A stretch of 28,317 nt of DNA from Sutterella sp. (GCA_019418605.1 DYBN01000038.1:1-28317); one strand, 5' to 3'. Positions 14,410 through 22,922 are shown, numbered from the stretch's first letter. The notes: generated by a model not told the origin, from the letters alone. A program made the numbers and translations.

Positions 14410-16737
14410 ATGAAGCCATTGCAACGCTTGAAATTGTGCTCAAACGAAAAACGCCGCGAAAACCGCAGCGGAATGCGCCTTGCGCAGGCAACGCTGCTTG
14501 CGGCCGCGGCCGCCGCGTGTGCGCTCGTCTCCTTTCATGAGAGCGCCGCCCTTGCGGCCGAACCCGCGGCCGCCTCCGCCGCCCCCGTCTGGAGAACGGA
14601 TGCTGCCGCCCCCGTTTCCGAGACGCTTGACCTCATCGGGCTTGTGCCGGGCGGGCGCGCCACGGCCGTCAAGCTCACGGGCGCCAACTCGACGCAGTAC
14701 TTTGACTTTGGCGTGCGCTCCGATGAGTTTGTAAGCGGCGCGCAACTTGAACTTGACTTCACGGCCTCGCCCTCGCTTCTGCCCGCCACCTCCCAGATCA
14801 ACGTCTTTTTAAACGGCGAGCTGCAGGGGTCAAGCGCGCTCACCAAAGAGACGATCGGCAAGCCGAGCCACCTCTCGATTCCTTTAAACGCCAAGGCGGT
14901 CAAGGGGAGAAATCAGCTCTCCATCGAGTTCGTGGGCCACTATCAAATTGTCTGCGAGAGCGAAAGCAACAAGGCGCTCTGGCTTGACATCGCCCCCACG
15001 AGCCGCCTGACGCTGCAAAAGCAAAGCCTGCGGCTTGCCAACGACCTCGCGCAGCTGCCGCTGCCCTTTGTCGACGCCGCGGGCGGCGCGCAGACCGTGC
15101 TGCCCTTTGTCTTTGCCAAGGCCCCCTCGCAGGAGACGATCAAGGCCGCGGCCATCATCGCCGGACACGCCGGAGCGATTGCGGCCTGGCGCGGCGCCTC
15201 GTTTCCCGTCTACGTCAACGAGCTGCCGGGCGAGGGGCACTTCGTCGTTTTCGCCACCAACGCCGAGCGCGAAGCGTTTTTGCCCGAGCTTGCCGCCTTT
15301 GAGGGTCCCGAACTTTTGATGCTCGACGCCCCCGGCGGCCTCTACGAGAAGATGCTCGTCGTGGGCGGGCGCAACGAGGCCGACCTGGTAAAAGCCGCGC
15401 AGGCGCTTGCCGCCTCCAACCAGATGCTCATCGGCCCGCGCCACAAGGTCAAGGACGACTTCAAGGCTCCCGAGCCGCTTGAGGCCTACGCCTCACCCAA
15501 GTGGATCAACACGGACTATGCGGTGCCCTTGAGCCAGCTCATGGAGTACCCCGAGCAGCTCACGGCGCGCGGCACGGCGCTGCCCGCGCTGCACCTTGAG
15601 ATGCGGCTTGCGCCCGACATTTACATGACGAGCGCGTCGGAAGCCAACATCAGCCTTCTTTACCGCTTCACCAAGCCCGAACAGGGGCAGTCCGCGCAGC
15701 TGCGCACGCTCGTCAACGGCTATCTTGCCGACAGCGAAAATCTCTCGACTGAGGCTAGCCGCGGCGCCAAGAGCTTTGCGCTGCCGCTCACCGAGGGGCC
15801 CGCGACGGTCCCGGGCGGCAAGACCGCGGGGCTAGCCGCCGTCAACGACATCGCCTTTGAGGCGCACTACCAGGCCTCGGCCAATGAGGGGTCGCCCGAA
15901 AACTGCCGCGCATCGACGCTAGCCTCGCACCAGATTCAAATCGAGCCCTCCTCGATGATTGAATTCAGCGGCATGTACCACTACGCGCAGCTGCCTGAAA
16001 TCGCGCTCTTTACCCAGGGCGCCTTCCCGTTTTCGAAGTACGCCGACCTCTCGGAGACCGTGGCCGTGATCGAGCCCGGCGCTTCGGCCACGCAGCTTAC
16101 GACGCTCTTTAACGCCGTGGGCCGCATCGGCGCCGTCACGGGCGTGGCGCCCGTGCACGTCTCGGTTGCCGCCCCGGGTGAAGCCGACAAGATGAAGGGA
16201 AAGGACATTTTGCTTGCGGCGGCCCTTCCCTCGGACGTTCTCGACATCAGCCAGGAGTCGGCCGACAAGATCACGGCTGCGCTCGGGACATGGTTTGACG
16301 CGGGCAAAAAGGGCGCTAGGAGCGCGGCCGAGGCGACTTCGGGCGAGGCTGCCGCCGATGCCGCCCGCGAGCAGGAATTTTTGAGCACGGGCTTTGCCGT
16401 CATCGCCTCGACGCGCTCGCCCGTTGACAGCTCGCGCACGGTGCTCGCCCTTTTGTCTGAAGGCGCGCATGGAGCGCACGTGCTCAACACGCGTCTGGCG
16501 CGGCCCACGGACTTGTCGGAGGCCGCCGGCGGCACCGTATTCCTCTCCGAAGACAACCTCACGGGCTTTGCCCCGCAGTCGACCTACATGGTGGGCGACA
16601 TGCCCTGGCTGCGCCGCGTCTGGCTCTCGCTTGCCGACCGTCCCTTTGTTCTCGTGTTCCTTGCGCTTGCCGCCGCCGTGGTGGCCGGTGCCGGAATCTT
16701 CCTTTACATGCGCCGTTGGCTGCGGAGGCGTTCATGA
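14410..16737 (+). CDS. bcsB: Cellulose synthase periplasmic subunit BcsB
   Basis: A 775-residue periplasmic protein with a signal segment (hydrophobic ~27-48, cleavage near LAAEPA) and one C-terminal membrane anchor (~745-768), followed by an Arg-rich cytoplasmic end. BcsB guides the nascent glucan across the periplasm, and its C-terminal helix is required for BcsA activity. Length matches E. coli BcsB (~779), and the early carbohydrate-binding stretch STQYFDFGVRSDE...INVFLNG is typical. The start is uncertain: neither the ATG at 14410 nor the ATG at 14473 (which leaves a standard signal peptide) has a strong ribosome site. The stop codon overlaps the bcsZ start (ATGA, 16734-16737), indicating translational coupling. 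Confidence 0.92.
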   Translation: MKPLQRLKLCSNEKRRENRSGMRLAQATLLAAAAAACALVSFHESAALAAEPAAASAAPVWRTDAAAPVSETLDLIGLVPGGRATAVKLTGANSTQYFDFGVRSDEFVSGAQLELDFTASPSLLPATSQINVFLNGELQGSSALTKETIGKPSHLSIPLNAKAVKGRNQLSIEFVGHYQIVCESESNKALWLDIAPTSRLTLQKQSLRLANDLAQLPLPFVDAAGGAQTVLPFVFAKAPSQETIKAAAIIAGHAGAIAAWRGASFPVYVNELPGEGHFVVFATNAEREAFLPELAAFEGPELLMLDAPGGLYEKMLVVGGRNEADLVKAAQALAASNQMLIGPRHKVKDDFKAPEPLEAYASPKWINTDYAVPLSQLMEYPEQLTARGTALPALHLEMRLAPDIYMTSASEANISLLYRFTKPEQGQSAQLRTLVNGYLADSENLSTEASRGAKSFALPLTEGPATVPGGKTAGLAAVNDIAFEAHYQASANEGSPENCRASTLASHQIQIEPSSMIEFSGMYHYAQLPEIALFTQGAFPFSKYADLSETVAVIEPGASATQLTTLFNAVGRIGAVTGVAPVHVSVAAPGEADKMKGKDILLAAALPSDVLDISQESADKITAALGTWFDAGKKGARSAAEATSGEAAADAAREQEFLSTGFAVIASTRSPVDSSRTVLALLSEGAHGAHVLNTRLARPTDLSEAAGGTVFLSEDNLTGFAPQSTYMVGDMPWLRRVWLSLADRPFVLVFLALAAAVVAGAGIFLYMRRWLRRRS

Positions 16738-18371
16738 GACGACACACGCTCAAAAACCTTTTGATAACCGGCATGCTCGGCGCCGTGATGTCGACGCTTT
16801 CCTTGTCCGCACAGGCCTGGCCCATGTGGGAGAAGTTCAAGTCGGCCAACATTGACGAAAACTTCCGCGTGATCGACTACAGCGACGCGCGCGCGATCAC
16901 CACGAGCGAAGGGCAGTCCTACGCGATGTTCTTTGCGCTCGTTGCCAACGATCGCGAGACGTTTGACAAGCTGCTTGCCTGGACCGAAAAAAATCTTGCC
17001 AAGGGCGACATCACCCGTCAGCTTCCAAGCTGGCTCTGGGGCAAGGGCTCGGGCAACCGCTGGGGCATTCTTGACGCCAACAACGCCACGGACTCGGATC
17101 TGTGGATTGCCTACGACCTGCTTGAGGCCGCGCGGATCTGGAACGAGCCCGCGTACGAGGCCAAGGCGCGCGCGATGATGGAGCTTTTAAAGCGCGACGT
17201 GCGCGAGGTTCCCAACCTGGGGCCCGTGGTGCTGCCCGGCGGCAGCGGCTTTGACCACCCGACTTTTGTGACTGTCAATCCCAGCTACTGGCCACTTTTC
17301 ATCCTGCGGCGTTTTTCTGAAGTCGACTCCTACTGGAAGGACGTTGCCGAGGGCACGGTGCGCGCGCTCGTGCGCACGGCTCCGGCCGGATTTTCTCCTG
17401 ACTGGGCTCGCATCGACAAGACGGGCCGCATGATGCCGCCCGAAGGCGACGATTATCTGCTTGGCAGCTACAACTCGATTCGCGTCTATCTCTGGACGGG
17501 CATGCTCTCGCCCGATGATCCGGCCTACGACATCCTGATGCGGCGCTTCGCTCCGATGGCCGCGCTCACCGAGCGCATGAACATGCCGCCCGAGAAGGTC
17601 AACATCCTCACGGGCGCGGTCAATCAGCCGGGCTCGCCCGGGTTCGGCGCGTGCCTGCTTGAGATGCTCAAGGACTCAAAGACCGCGGACTTCATCCGCA
17701 CGGTCATCGCCTCCGAGCCCGTCATTGGAGAGAACTACTACCGCAACGTCCTGATGCTCTACGGCGCGGGATTTGACGAGGGGCTCTACCGCTTTGACCG
17801 CAACGGCAGGCTTGAAATTTCCAAGGCCGCCATCGAGATGAGCGCCGCGTCGGCGGCGGCCGACGCCAAGGCAAAGGAAAAGAAGGCCCGCGAGGAGAAG
17901 GCGCAAGAAAAAGCGCAGGACAAGGCCCAGGAAAAGGCGCAGGAAAAGGCTCAGGAAAAGACGCAGGAGAAGGCTTCCCAGCCCCGCAGCGCCTCTGACA
18001 AGCCTGCGGCTCAAAGCGCCGCCCAGGGCGCCCACGGCCAGCAGTCCCAGCAACAGCAGCCGCAGGGCAAGGCTGCCGGCGCCGAGGCGGCCGCTCCTGC
18101 AGCCGCGCCCGATTCGGGTGCTGCCGCGCCGCACCCCGCCGCAGCCGACAAGAGCGCGGCGTCCCGCGAGAAGGCTCCCGCAAACGCTGCTGCCGCCGCA
18201 GCCGCCGGCGCCTCTTCCGGCACGACGACGGGCGCCGCTTCAGGCGCCATGTCCGGAGAAGCCTCGGCAGCGGCCCCCGCAAAGGAAGCCGCACCGGCCC
18301 CTGAAGCCGCGGCGCCTGCCGCGGGCGGCGCGCCCGCAGCGCATGACCGTGCGCAAGGAGCCGCCTCGTGA
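16734..18371 (+). CDS. bcsZ: Endo-1,4-beta-glucanase BcsZ (GH8) with low-complexity tail and Asn at the base position
   Basis: A 545-residue periplasmic glycoside hydrolase 8 of cellulose operons, with a signal peptide cut after SAQA (residue 28). Family motifs: TTSEGQSYAMFFALVAND, containing the general acid Glu59 (E. coli Glu55); ATDSDLWIAY; GFSPDW; and PPEKVNILTG. In E. coli the catalytic base is Asp243 in SYDAIRVY. Here the aligned segment is SYNSIRVY, with Asn247. The enzymatic domain ends near 365; E. coli BcsZ is 368 residues long. The remaining ~180 residues are a charged EKAQ repeat (387-413) followed by an Ala/Pro/Gln/Ser-rich stretch, presumably disordered. The start at 16734 has GGAGG 5 bases upstream; the alternative at 16716 lies inside bcsB without one. 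Coupled to bcsG by GTGA overlap. Confidence 0.9.
   Translation: MRRHTLKNLLITGMLGAVMSTLSLSAQAWPMWEKFKSANIDENFRVIDYSDARAITTSEGQSYAMFFALVANDRETFDKLLAWTEKNLAKGDITRQLPSWLWGKGSGNRWGILDANNATDSDLWIAYDLLEAARIWNEPAYEAKARAMMELLKRDVREVPNLGPVVLPGGSGFDHPTFVTVNPSYWPLFILRRFSEVDSYWKDVAEGTVRALVRTAPAGFSPDWARIDKTGRMMPPEGDDYLLGSYNSIRVYLWTGMLSPDDPAYDILMRRFAPMAALTERMNMPPEKVNILTGAVNQPGSPGFGACLLEMLKDSKTADFIRTVIASEPVIGENYYRNVLMLYGAGFDEGLYRFDRNGRLEISKAAIEMSAASAAADAKAKEKKAREEKAQEKAQDKAQEKAQEKAQEKTQEKASQPRSASDKPAAQSAAQGAHGQQSQQQQPQGKAAGAEAAAPAAAPDSGAAAPHPAAADKSAASREKAPANAAAAAAAGASSGTTTGAASGAMSGEASAAAPAKEAAPAPEAAAPAAGGAPAAHDRAQGAAS
17895..17975 (+). repeat. 12-bp tandem repeat encoding E-K-A-Q
   Basis: About 6.7 copies of a 12-base unit (consensus GAAAAGGCGCAG) inside bcsZ encode KAQE-type tetrapeptides. 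Copies differ mostly at synonymous positions, with occasional Asp or Thr, so the repeat is not newly expanded. A repeat of this kind may change in length by slippage without shifting the frame. Confidence 0.85.
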
Positions 18372-20125
18372 CTCGTTTAACACATTCAAACGGCACCGCA
18401 CCCGGCCCCGAGGAAAACTCTCAGAGCGCACAGGGTGCACAGAGCGCTCAAGGGGAGAGCTCGCCGCGCGCGCTTGAGCTCGTTGAGCTTGACAAGGACC
18501 GCACGGGGCCCCGCACCTACTTTGGGCTCGGGCTCTGGAACGTCTACTTCATCTGCAAGTTCGCCCTTGCCTACGCGGGCTACCTGCGCCTTGACCTTTT
18601 ATACAATGCGATCTTTTTCCTCTTCGTGCTGGTGCCCGTCAACGGGCGCGTGCTCAATGCGCTGCGCCAGACGGCGGCCGTCGTGCTTGCCGTTGCACTC
18701 GTGTGGTCCGAGAGCTGGCTGCCGGGGCCGCAGAGCATCATCGCCAACACCTCGGGCATCGCCGGCTTTTCGGTGAACTACGTCGTGCAGCTCGTCTGGG
18801 ACTTCATCAACTTCCGGATGGTGGGCTGGGGCGTGGTGATCGTGCTTGCCTACTACCTGCTGCGCGACTTCGTGCGCATCACGACGGTCACGGCCCTTTA
18901 CATGGCCTTTCTCGTCGTGCAGCCGCTTTTCATGGAGCCCGCGGCTCCCGTGCGCCAGCAGCCCGCGCTCATTGCCGAGGCCGCGCCCCGCACCTCCGAA
19001 GAGGTGCTCGCGCAGGCCGCCGTTGCGGGCAACCCCGATGCGGTGGCCGCAAGCGAGGAAGTGCAGAACTGGTACCAGACGTTTCTTGACTACGAAAAGG
19101 AGCGCGTCGTGCGCTTCCCGAGCGGCATCTCGGCCAAGGACACGCCCTTTGACATCATCATTCTCAACATCTGCTCGCTTTCAAACGACGATCTGGAGGC
19201 GGCCAACCTTCAGAATCACCGCGTGTTCTCGCGCTTTAACATCCGCTTTGACAAGTTCAATTCGGCCACGTCCTACTCGGGCCCGGCCGCGCTGCGGCTT
19301 CTCACCGGAGCGTGCGGGCAACCCTCGCACGACGACCTGTACGGCGCGCGGCGCCCGGACTGCGAGATCATGAACCGGCTCGACGCGCTCGGCTTCAAGC
19401 AGCACCTCTTTTTGGACCACAGCGGCGCCTACGACAACTACCTCAACACCATGCGCACGCAGGCAGGCCTCACCGCCCCCTTCGAGCAGCGCAAGTTCCC
19501 CTTGAAGTACATGTCGTTTAACAACGAGGAGATCGCCGACTCCCTCTCGGTGATGCGCCACTGGACGCGCGTCATGAACCGCGACAAGGACAAGCGCTCG
19601 GTGTCGCTTTTTAACTTCATTGCGCTGCACGACGGCAACCGACTGCCGCTGCACAGCCGGTGGGAAGCGTTTGAGCCGCGCGCCAAGACGTTCCTTGACA
19701 ACCTGAACACCTTCATCAACGAGCTTGAAAAGGGCCGCCGCAAGGTGATGCTCATCGTCGTGCCCGAGCACGGCGCGGCCGTCAGGGGCGATCGGATCCA
19801 GACCCCGCGTCTGCGCGACATCCCGAGCCGGCGCATCACGCAAGTGCCGGTTCTCGTGAAATTCGTGGGCCTCAACAAGCTGCCCAAGAACCAAATCCAC
19901 GTCTCGGGCAGCTCGAGCTACCTTGCGCTCACCACGCTCATCGGCCGCACGATCGAGACGAACTTCTTCTCCAAGCCCGAAGGCGCCGTGCCGCTTGAGA
20001 CGCTGGTGCAGGACCTGCCGCAGACGCACATGGTCTCCGAAAACGGACAGGCCGCGGTGCTCGAGTACAAGGGGCGCGACTACCTCAAGCTCAACCGCGG
20101 CAAGTGGGAGCCCTACGGAGGGTAG
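18368..20125 (+). CDS. bcsG: Cellulose phosphoethanolamine transferase BcsG
   Basis: A 585-residue inner-membrane protein with N-terminal helices (~55-190) and a periplasmic alkaline-phosphatase-like domain. BcsG transfers phosphoethanolamine from phosphatidylethanolamine to cellulose. Residues of the zinc/catalytic site align with E. coli: Cys269 in NICSLS (Cys243), Ser304 in SYSGPAA (nucleophile Ser278) and Glu467-His468 in VPEHG (Glu442-His443). The Cys pair in TGACGQ and PDCE, disulfide-linked in E. coli, is also kept. The N-terminus is longer by a Gln/Ala/Ser-rich ~30-residue cytoplasmic segment. It starts at GTG 18368, overlapping the bcsZ stop, with AAGGAG 7 bases upstream. It is the last gene of the operon. 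bcsE and bcsF, usual partners in E. coli, are not in the window. Confidence 0.94.
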   Translation: MTRLTHSNGTAPGPEENSQSAQGAQSAQGESSPRALELVELDKDRTGPRTYFGLGLWNVYFICKFALAYAGYLRLDLLYNAIFFLFVLVPVNGRVLNALRQTAAVVLAVALVWSESWLPGPQSIIANTSGIAGFSVNYVVQLVWDFINFRMVGWGVVIVLAYYLLRDFVRITTVTALYMAFLVVQPLFMEPAAPVRQQPALIAEAAPRTSEEVLAQAAVAGNPDAVAASEEVQNWYQTFLDYEKERVVRFPSGISAKDTPFDIIILNICSLSNDDLEAANLQNHRVFSRFNIRFDKFNSATSYSGPAALRLLTGACGQPSHDDLYGARRPDCEIMNRLDALGFKQHLFLDHSGAYDNYLNTMRTQAGLTAPFEQRKFPLKYMSFNNEEIADSLSVMRHWTRVMNRDKDKRSVSLFNFIALHDGNRLPLHSRWEAFEPRAKTFLDNLNTFINELEKGRRKVMLIVVPEHGAAVRGDRIQTPRLRDIPSRRITQVPVLVKFVGLNKLPKNQIHVSGSSSYLALTTLIGRTIETNFFSKPEGAVPLETLVQDLPQTHMVSENGQAAVLEYKGRDYLKLNRGKWEPYGG

Positions 20126-20161
20126 CGCGAAGATTTTGCATCAAGCTCTGAGAAACAAGGG

Positions 20162-20192
20162 GGCGGCGCCAACAGCGCCGCCTTCTTGCTTT
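20162..20192 (+). terminator. Terminator of the bcs operon
   Basis: A perfect 8-bp stem, GGCGGCGC (20162-20169) / GCGCCGCC (20175-20182), with a five-base loop and a pyrimidine/T-rich tail (TTCTTGCTTT). It lies 37 bases after the bcsG stop and separates the operon from the acetyltransferase gene. Confidence 0.8.
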
Positions 20193-20317
20193 GGGCGTCT
20201 TTTGCCGAACCAAAGGCCCCTCGTTAGGCACTTTGTCTTATTTTTTCAACGCCCGAGGCCCCCTAAAATGAGGTGGCTGTCCTGTTTTTTTCCTGCCTTG
20301 CCCGCAAGGTGACTGCC

Positions 20318-20809
20318 GTGATCATTCGCCCCGCCACAGAGTTTGACCTGGTCGACCTGCACGCGATCTACCGCGACGCCGTACTGAAGTCAACCGCCAC
20401 GTTCGACACCTTCGTGCCGAGTCTGGAAGAGCGCCGGCACTGGCTGCTTGCGCACAACAAGGACAATCACCCGCTGCTGGTGGCCGACATCGACGGGCGC
20501 GCCGCGGGCTACGCGAGCCTCTCGGAATTCAATCCCAAAAAGGCCTACGCGGGCACGGTGGAGCTTTCCGTCTACATCGACGCGGCCCGCCGCAGGCGCG
20601 GTCTGGGACTTGCGCTCTCGCACGCGGTCATCGAGCTTGCCCGGGCCGACCCCCGCACGCACCGCATCGTCTCGCTTGTGACGGCCGACAATGCGGCAAG
20701 CATCCGGCTGCACGAGCGCCTTGGCTTTCGCTTCGTGGGCACGCTCACCGAGGCGGGCTTCAAGTTCGGAAAGTATCTCGACGTCATCTACTTTGAGCTT
20801 GCCGTCTAA
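20318..20809 (+). CDS. GNAT N-acetyltransferase (Pat/MnaT-like)
   Basis: A 163-residue cytoplasmic acetyl-CoA-dependent N-acetyltransferase. The N-terminus IIRPATEFDLVDLHAIYRDAV with STATFDT, the acetyl-CoA loop RRRRGLGLAL, and NAASIRLHERLGFRFVGTL followed by GFKFGKYLDV match the phosphinothricin / methionine-sulfoximine acetyltransferase group (E. coli MnaT). These enzymes usually detoxify small amino-acid analogues, but the substrate here is not known. The start is taken as GTG 20318, where AAGG lies 8 bases upstream and the family N-terminus begins; the frame is open to 20273. A TAAAAT box at 20263-20268 could serve as a -10. It is followed by the SGNH hydrolase gene. Confidence 0.85.
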   Translation: MIIRPATEFDLVDLHAIYRDAVLKSTATFDTFVPSLEERRHWLLAHNKDNHPLLVADIDGRAAGYASLSEFNPKKAYAGTVELSVYIDAARRRRGLGLALSHAVIELARADPRTHRIVSLVTADNAASIRLHERLGFRFVGTLTEAGFKFGKYLDVIYFELAV

Positions 20810-20883
20810 AAATGAGCCGGCGCTCACTTCGCGCGCTTTTCTTCCGCCCCGCCCTGCCTGCGGCTTTTTTTGCGTTGAACGTT

Positions 20884-21720
20884 ATGCCTCGTTTTTCCCT
20901 TGAAAGACTTCCGCTTCTTGCCCGCAGGCTTGCGCTTTTTGCAGCCTGCCTTCTTCTTGCCCAAGGGGCGGCCGCAGCCGAGGTGCAATCGCCCGCCTCG
21001 GGCGAGCGCGCCGAACCTTTTTCCATCTTCGTTTACGGCGATTCGCTCACCTTCGGCTGGGTCTACGAGCCGCAAACAAAAATTGTCTCGCGCCTGCCGC
21101 GGGCGCAGACCTGGCCCGCGCAAATGATGAAAGCCCTTGCCGCGTCGGGAAAAATCAAAAACTGCTGCAGTCTTGAAGTCGACGCCCTGGGCGGGCGCAC
21201 GACCGATCTCGATGAAAAGGGAAGTCCCGGCAGCGGCAAAATCCCCGGGGCCGCCTACAACGGGCTTTTTACGCTTCCTTCGGCCCTCTCGGCGCACATG
21301 CCAAGCGACCTGGTCATCATCATGCTGGGCTCCAACGACTTCGCGCGGCACCACAACCGCACGGCCAAAGAGACCGCACAGGCCCTCGCGCGCCTTGTTG
21401 CCTGCGTGCGGCAGGGAAAATGGCAGCGCCGCACGGCCTACCGGGCGCCGCGCGTTCTCATCGTGCTGCCGCCCGCCTTTGACGGCGACAAGACGCCCTA
21501 CGGAGACTTCTTTTCAGGATCTCTGGGAAAAATGAAGGACTGGGCGCCCGTTGTGGAGAAGGCCGTGCGCGAGGCCGGAGCCGACTTTCTGGACGCAGGT
21601 CCCGTGACCGGCATGCCCGATCAGCCCGACAACGTGCACTTCACGGCGCAGGAGTGCGCCGACCTTGGGAGGGCCGTTGCGGCCAAGGTTGAGGAAATGT
21701 ACGGCGCCTTGCCGCAGTAG
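20884..21720 (+). CDS. Exported SGNH/GDSL-family hydrolase
   Basis: A 278-residue secreted esterase-like protein. Signal peptide: RR, then LALFAACLLLAQGAAA, cleaved near residue 31. All four SGNH blocks are visible: GDSLTFG (Ser54), GGRT (Gly104), LGSND (Asn151) and DNVH (Asp249, His252). Relatives include arylesterases, lysophospholipase-like enzymes and polysaccharide O-deacetylases. The substrate is unknown, although a role on acylated envelope polysaccharide is plausible beside the bcs operon. An in-frame ATG at 20812 would add 24 hydrophobic/basic residues; I prefer 20884 because it leaves a normal signal peptide, but neither has a good ribosome site. It starts shortly after the GNAT gene and is convergent with the endonuclease gene, 40 bases apart. 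Confidence 0.85.
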   Translation: MPRFSLERLPLLARRLALFAACLLLAQGAAAAEVQSPASGERAEPFSIFVYGDSLTFGWVYEPQTKIVSRLPRAQTWPAQMMKALAASGKIKNCCSLEVDALGGRTTDLDEKGSPGSGKIPGAAYNGLFTLPSALSAHMPSDLVIIMLGSNDFARHHNRTAKETAQALARLVACVRQGKWQRRTAYRAPRVLIVLPPAFDGDKTPYGDFFSGSLGKMKDWAPVVEKAVREAGADFLDAGPVTGMPDQPDNVHFTAQECADLGRAVAAKVEEMYGALPQ

Positions 21721-21760
21721 GGCCTCTCTTTTGGCGCCCTCTTTTTCGGGCTATTGAGAT

Positions 21761-22528
21761 TTAGTACCACCCGTTGCTGCGGCAGGGCTGCGCGACAAGC
21801 GCGTTTTCATTTCCCTGAATCGCTTCAATGCGCTTGGCTCTCAGACACTCCCAGCGATCGACCGGATAGGTCTTGTCCCAGGCCTCCATAAGCTTTCTTT
21901 GCGCCGAAGAGAGCCGGTACTGCGGGTAGCTGTCGGCCATATAAAGCGTTGTGCGCGCAATCGCGCCCCGGGCGCCCTCGGGCGGCTCGACGCGGCGATC
22001 GTCGATTTTCATGGCGCACGTGCCGAACGTATTGGGCACGCCCGGCAGGACGCTGAAGCGGTAATTTGAGCGCATGGCGTTGACCGCACCGATGGCCGGA
22101 TACAGGTTGTAGAGGTCCGACTGCATCAGGCGGTAGGTGCGGTTGACCTTTTCGGCGCACTTGCGCCCTTTGAACTGCCTGCCGCGGTTGTCGACGCAGG
22201 CTTCGTTCCCCTCGCGCCACTCCACGAAGGCGCGCCCGAAGTTTTCAGCCGGCACCACGTGCTCCCACTCCACGCGCAAAGCGCGCTTGGCGTGCGCGGG
22301 CGTCACAAAGCCCTCGGGCAGCGTGATGTTTTTCTTTGCGTCAAACGCCGCGCCGCAGTAAAAGGTCACGCGGTGATCAAAGTAGACCTTCTGCTCGAGC
22401 AGCTTCTTGGCCTTGTTGAAGGACTCAATCGAGGTGTTTCCGGCGGCAAGCGCCTCTTGGGGCGCAAGAGTGAGAAAACTTACAACAGAAGCGGCGGCTG
22501 CCGCCGTCATGACAAACAAAGCCTTCAC
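21761..22528 (-). CDS. endA: Secreted/periplasmic endonuclease I family DNase
   Basis: A 255-residue nonspecific nuclease with a signal peptide (hydrophobic to LAPQEALA, ~28). The active-site block VEWEHVVPAENFG (His90) and the block DLYNLYPAIGAVNAMRSNYRF (139-159; metal-ligand Asn ~150) are those of the EndA/Vvn beta-beta-alpha-metal nucleases. Paired Cys residues (58, 111, 124, later ones) fit the disulfide-rich fold. Start: GTG at 22528 with GGAG 7 bases upstream; the frame is open to 22600, but the added segment is neither signal-like nor conserved. Likely role: extracellular or periplasmic DNA degradation for nutrition or defence. TAAAAT on the minus strand near 22590 might be its -10. 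Confidence 0.9.
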   Translation of the reverse strand: MKALFVMTAAAAASVVSFLTLAPQEALAAGNTSIESFNKAKKLLEQKVYFDHRVTFYCGAAFDAKKNITLPEGFVTPAHAKRALRVEWEHVVPAENFGRAFVEWREGNEACVDNRGRQFKGRKCAEKVNRTYRLMQSDLYNLYPAIGAVNAMRSNYRFSVLPGVPNTFGTCAMKIDDRRVEPPEGARGAIARTTLYMADSYPQYRLSSAQRKLMEAWDKTYPVDRWECLRAKRIEAIQGNENALVAQPCRSNGWY

Positions 22529-22922
22529 GGGCGGACTCCAAGAAAAAATTGACGGTGCTTGTTCGCATCCATTTTGAGATGCGCGCCATTTTATGCGCAC
22601 CCTGGGGCTGGGCGCCCGCGCGGCGGCTGCCGGCGTGCACCGAAGAGAAAAGTGTGGCGCAGCTCAAAGGCCTCGGGGACATTTACACAAGGCCCCTGCG
22701 CAGCATTGCCCGGCGCTGAACTAGACTTCACTGGTATACCAGAGCCGGGATCGGCCTTTTTGCGTCCTCGCTTTGCGTAGCCCACCGGCAGGCGGTCTTG
22801 GCAGCGGTGCATTTGTCTTAAAAACGGCGCCGCGCGTTTTCCCTTTGCTCCAAACGATAAAAAACGCCGGGGAAAACACACACCGACGAGACCCCGCCTG
22901 CTTCTTCAGGAGAAATCAACAC
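22529..22922. other. 394-bp divergent region between endA and dmsA
   Basis: No gene is seen. It holds the promoters for both neighbours, but no -35/-10 pair is convincing. TGCGC (22575-22579) and GCGCA (22595-22599) can pair around the TAAAAT-like box for endA. The main element is the palindrome listed at 22731-22742. Confidence 0.6.
22731..22742. promoter_or_regulatory. Perfect palindrome CTGGTATACCAG, GntR-type operator candidate
   Basis: A 12-base perfect palindrome 180 bases upstream of dmsA. Its TGGTATACCA core is the same as that of UxuR/ExuR sites in E. coli (FadR-type GntR regulators). It is followed by GCCG-GGAT-CGGC and a T-run, which could be a weak terminator. No GntR gene is in the window, so the regulator is unassigned. 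Confidence 0.5.

Noticed and set aside
20812..20883. N-terminal extension of the SGNH hydrolase from the ATG at 20812
   Set aside because: It would precede a complete signal peptide with a second hydrophobic segment and has no ribosome site; kept only as an alternative start.
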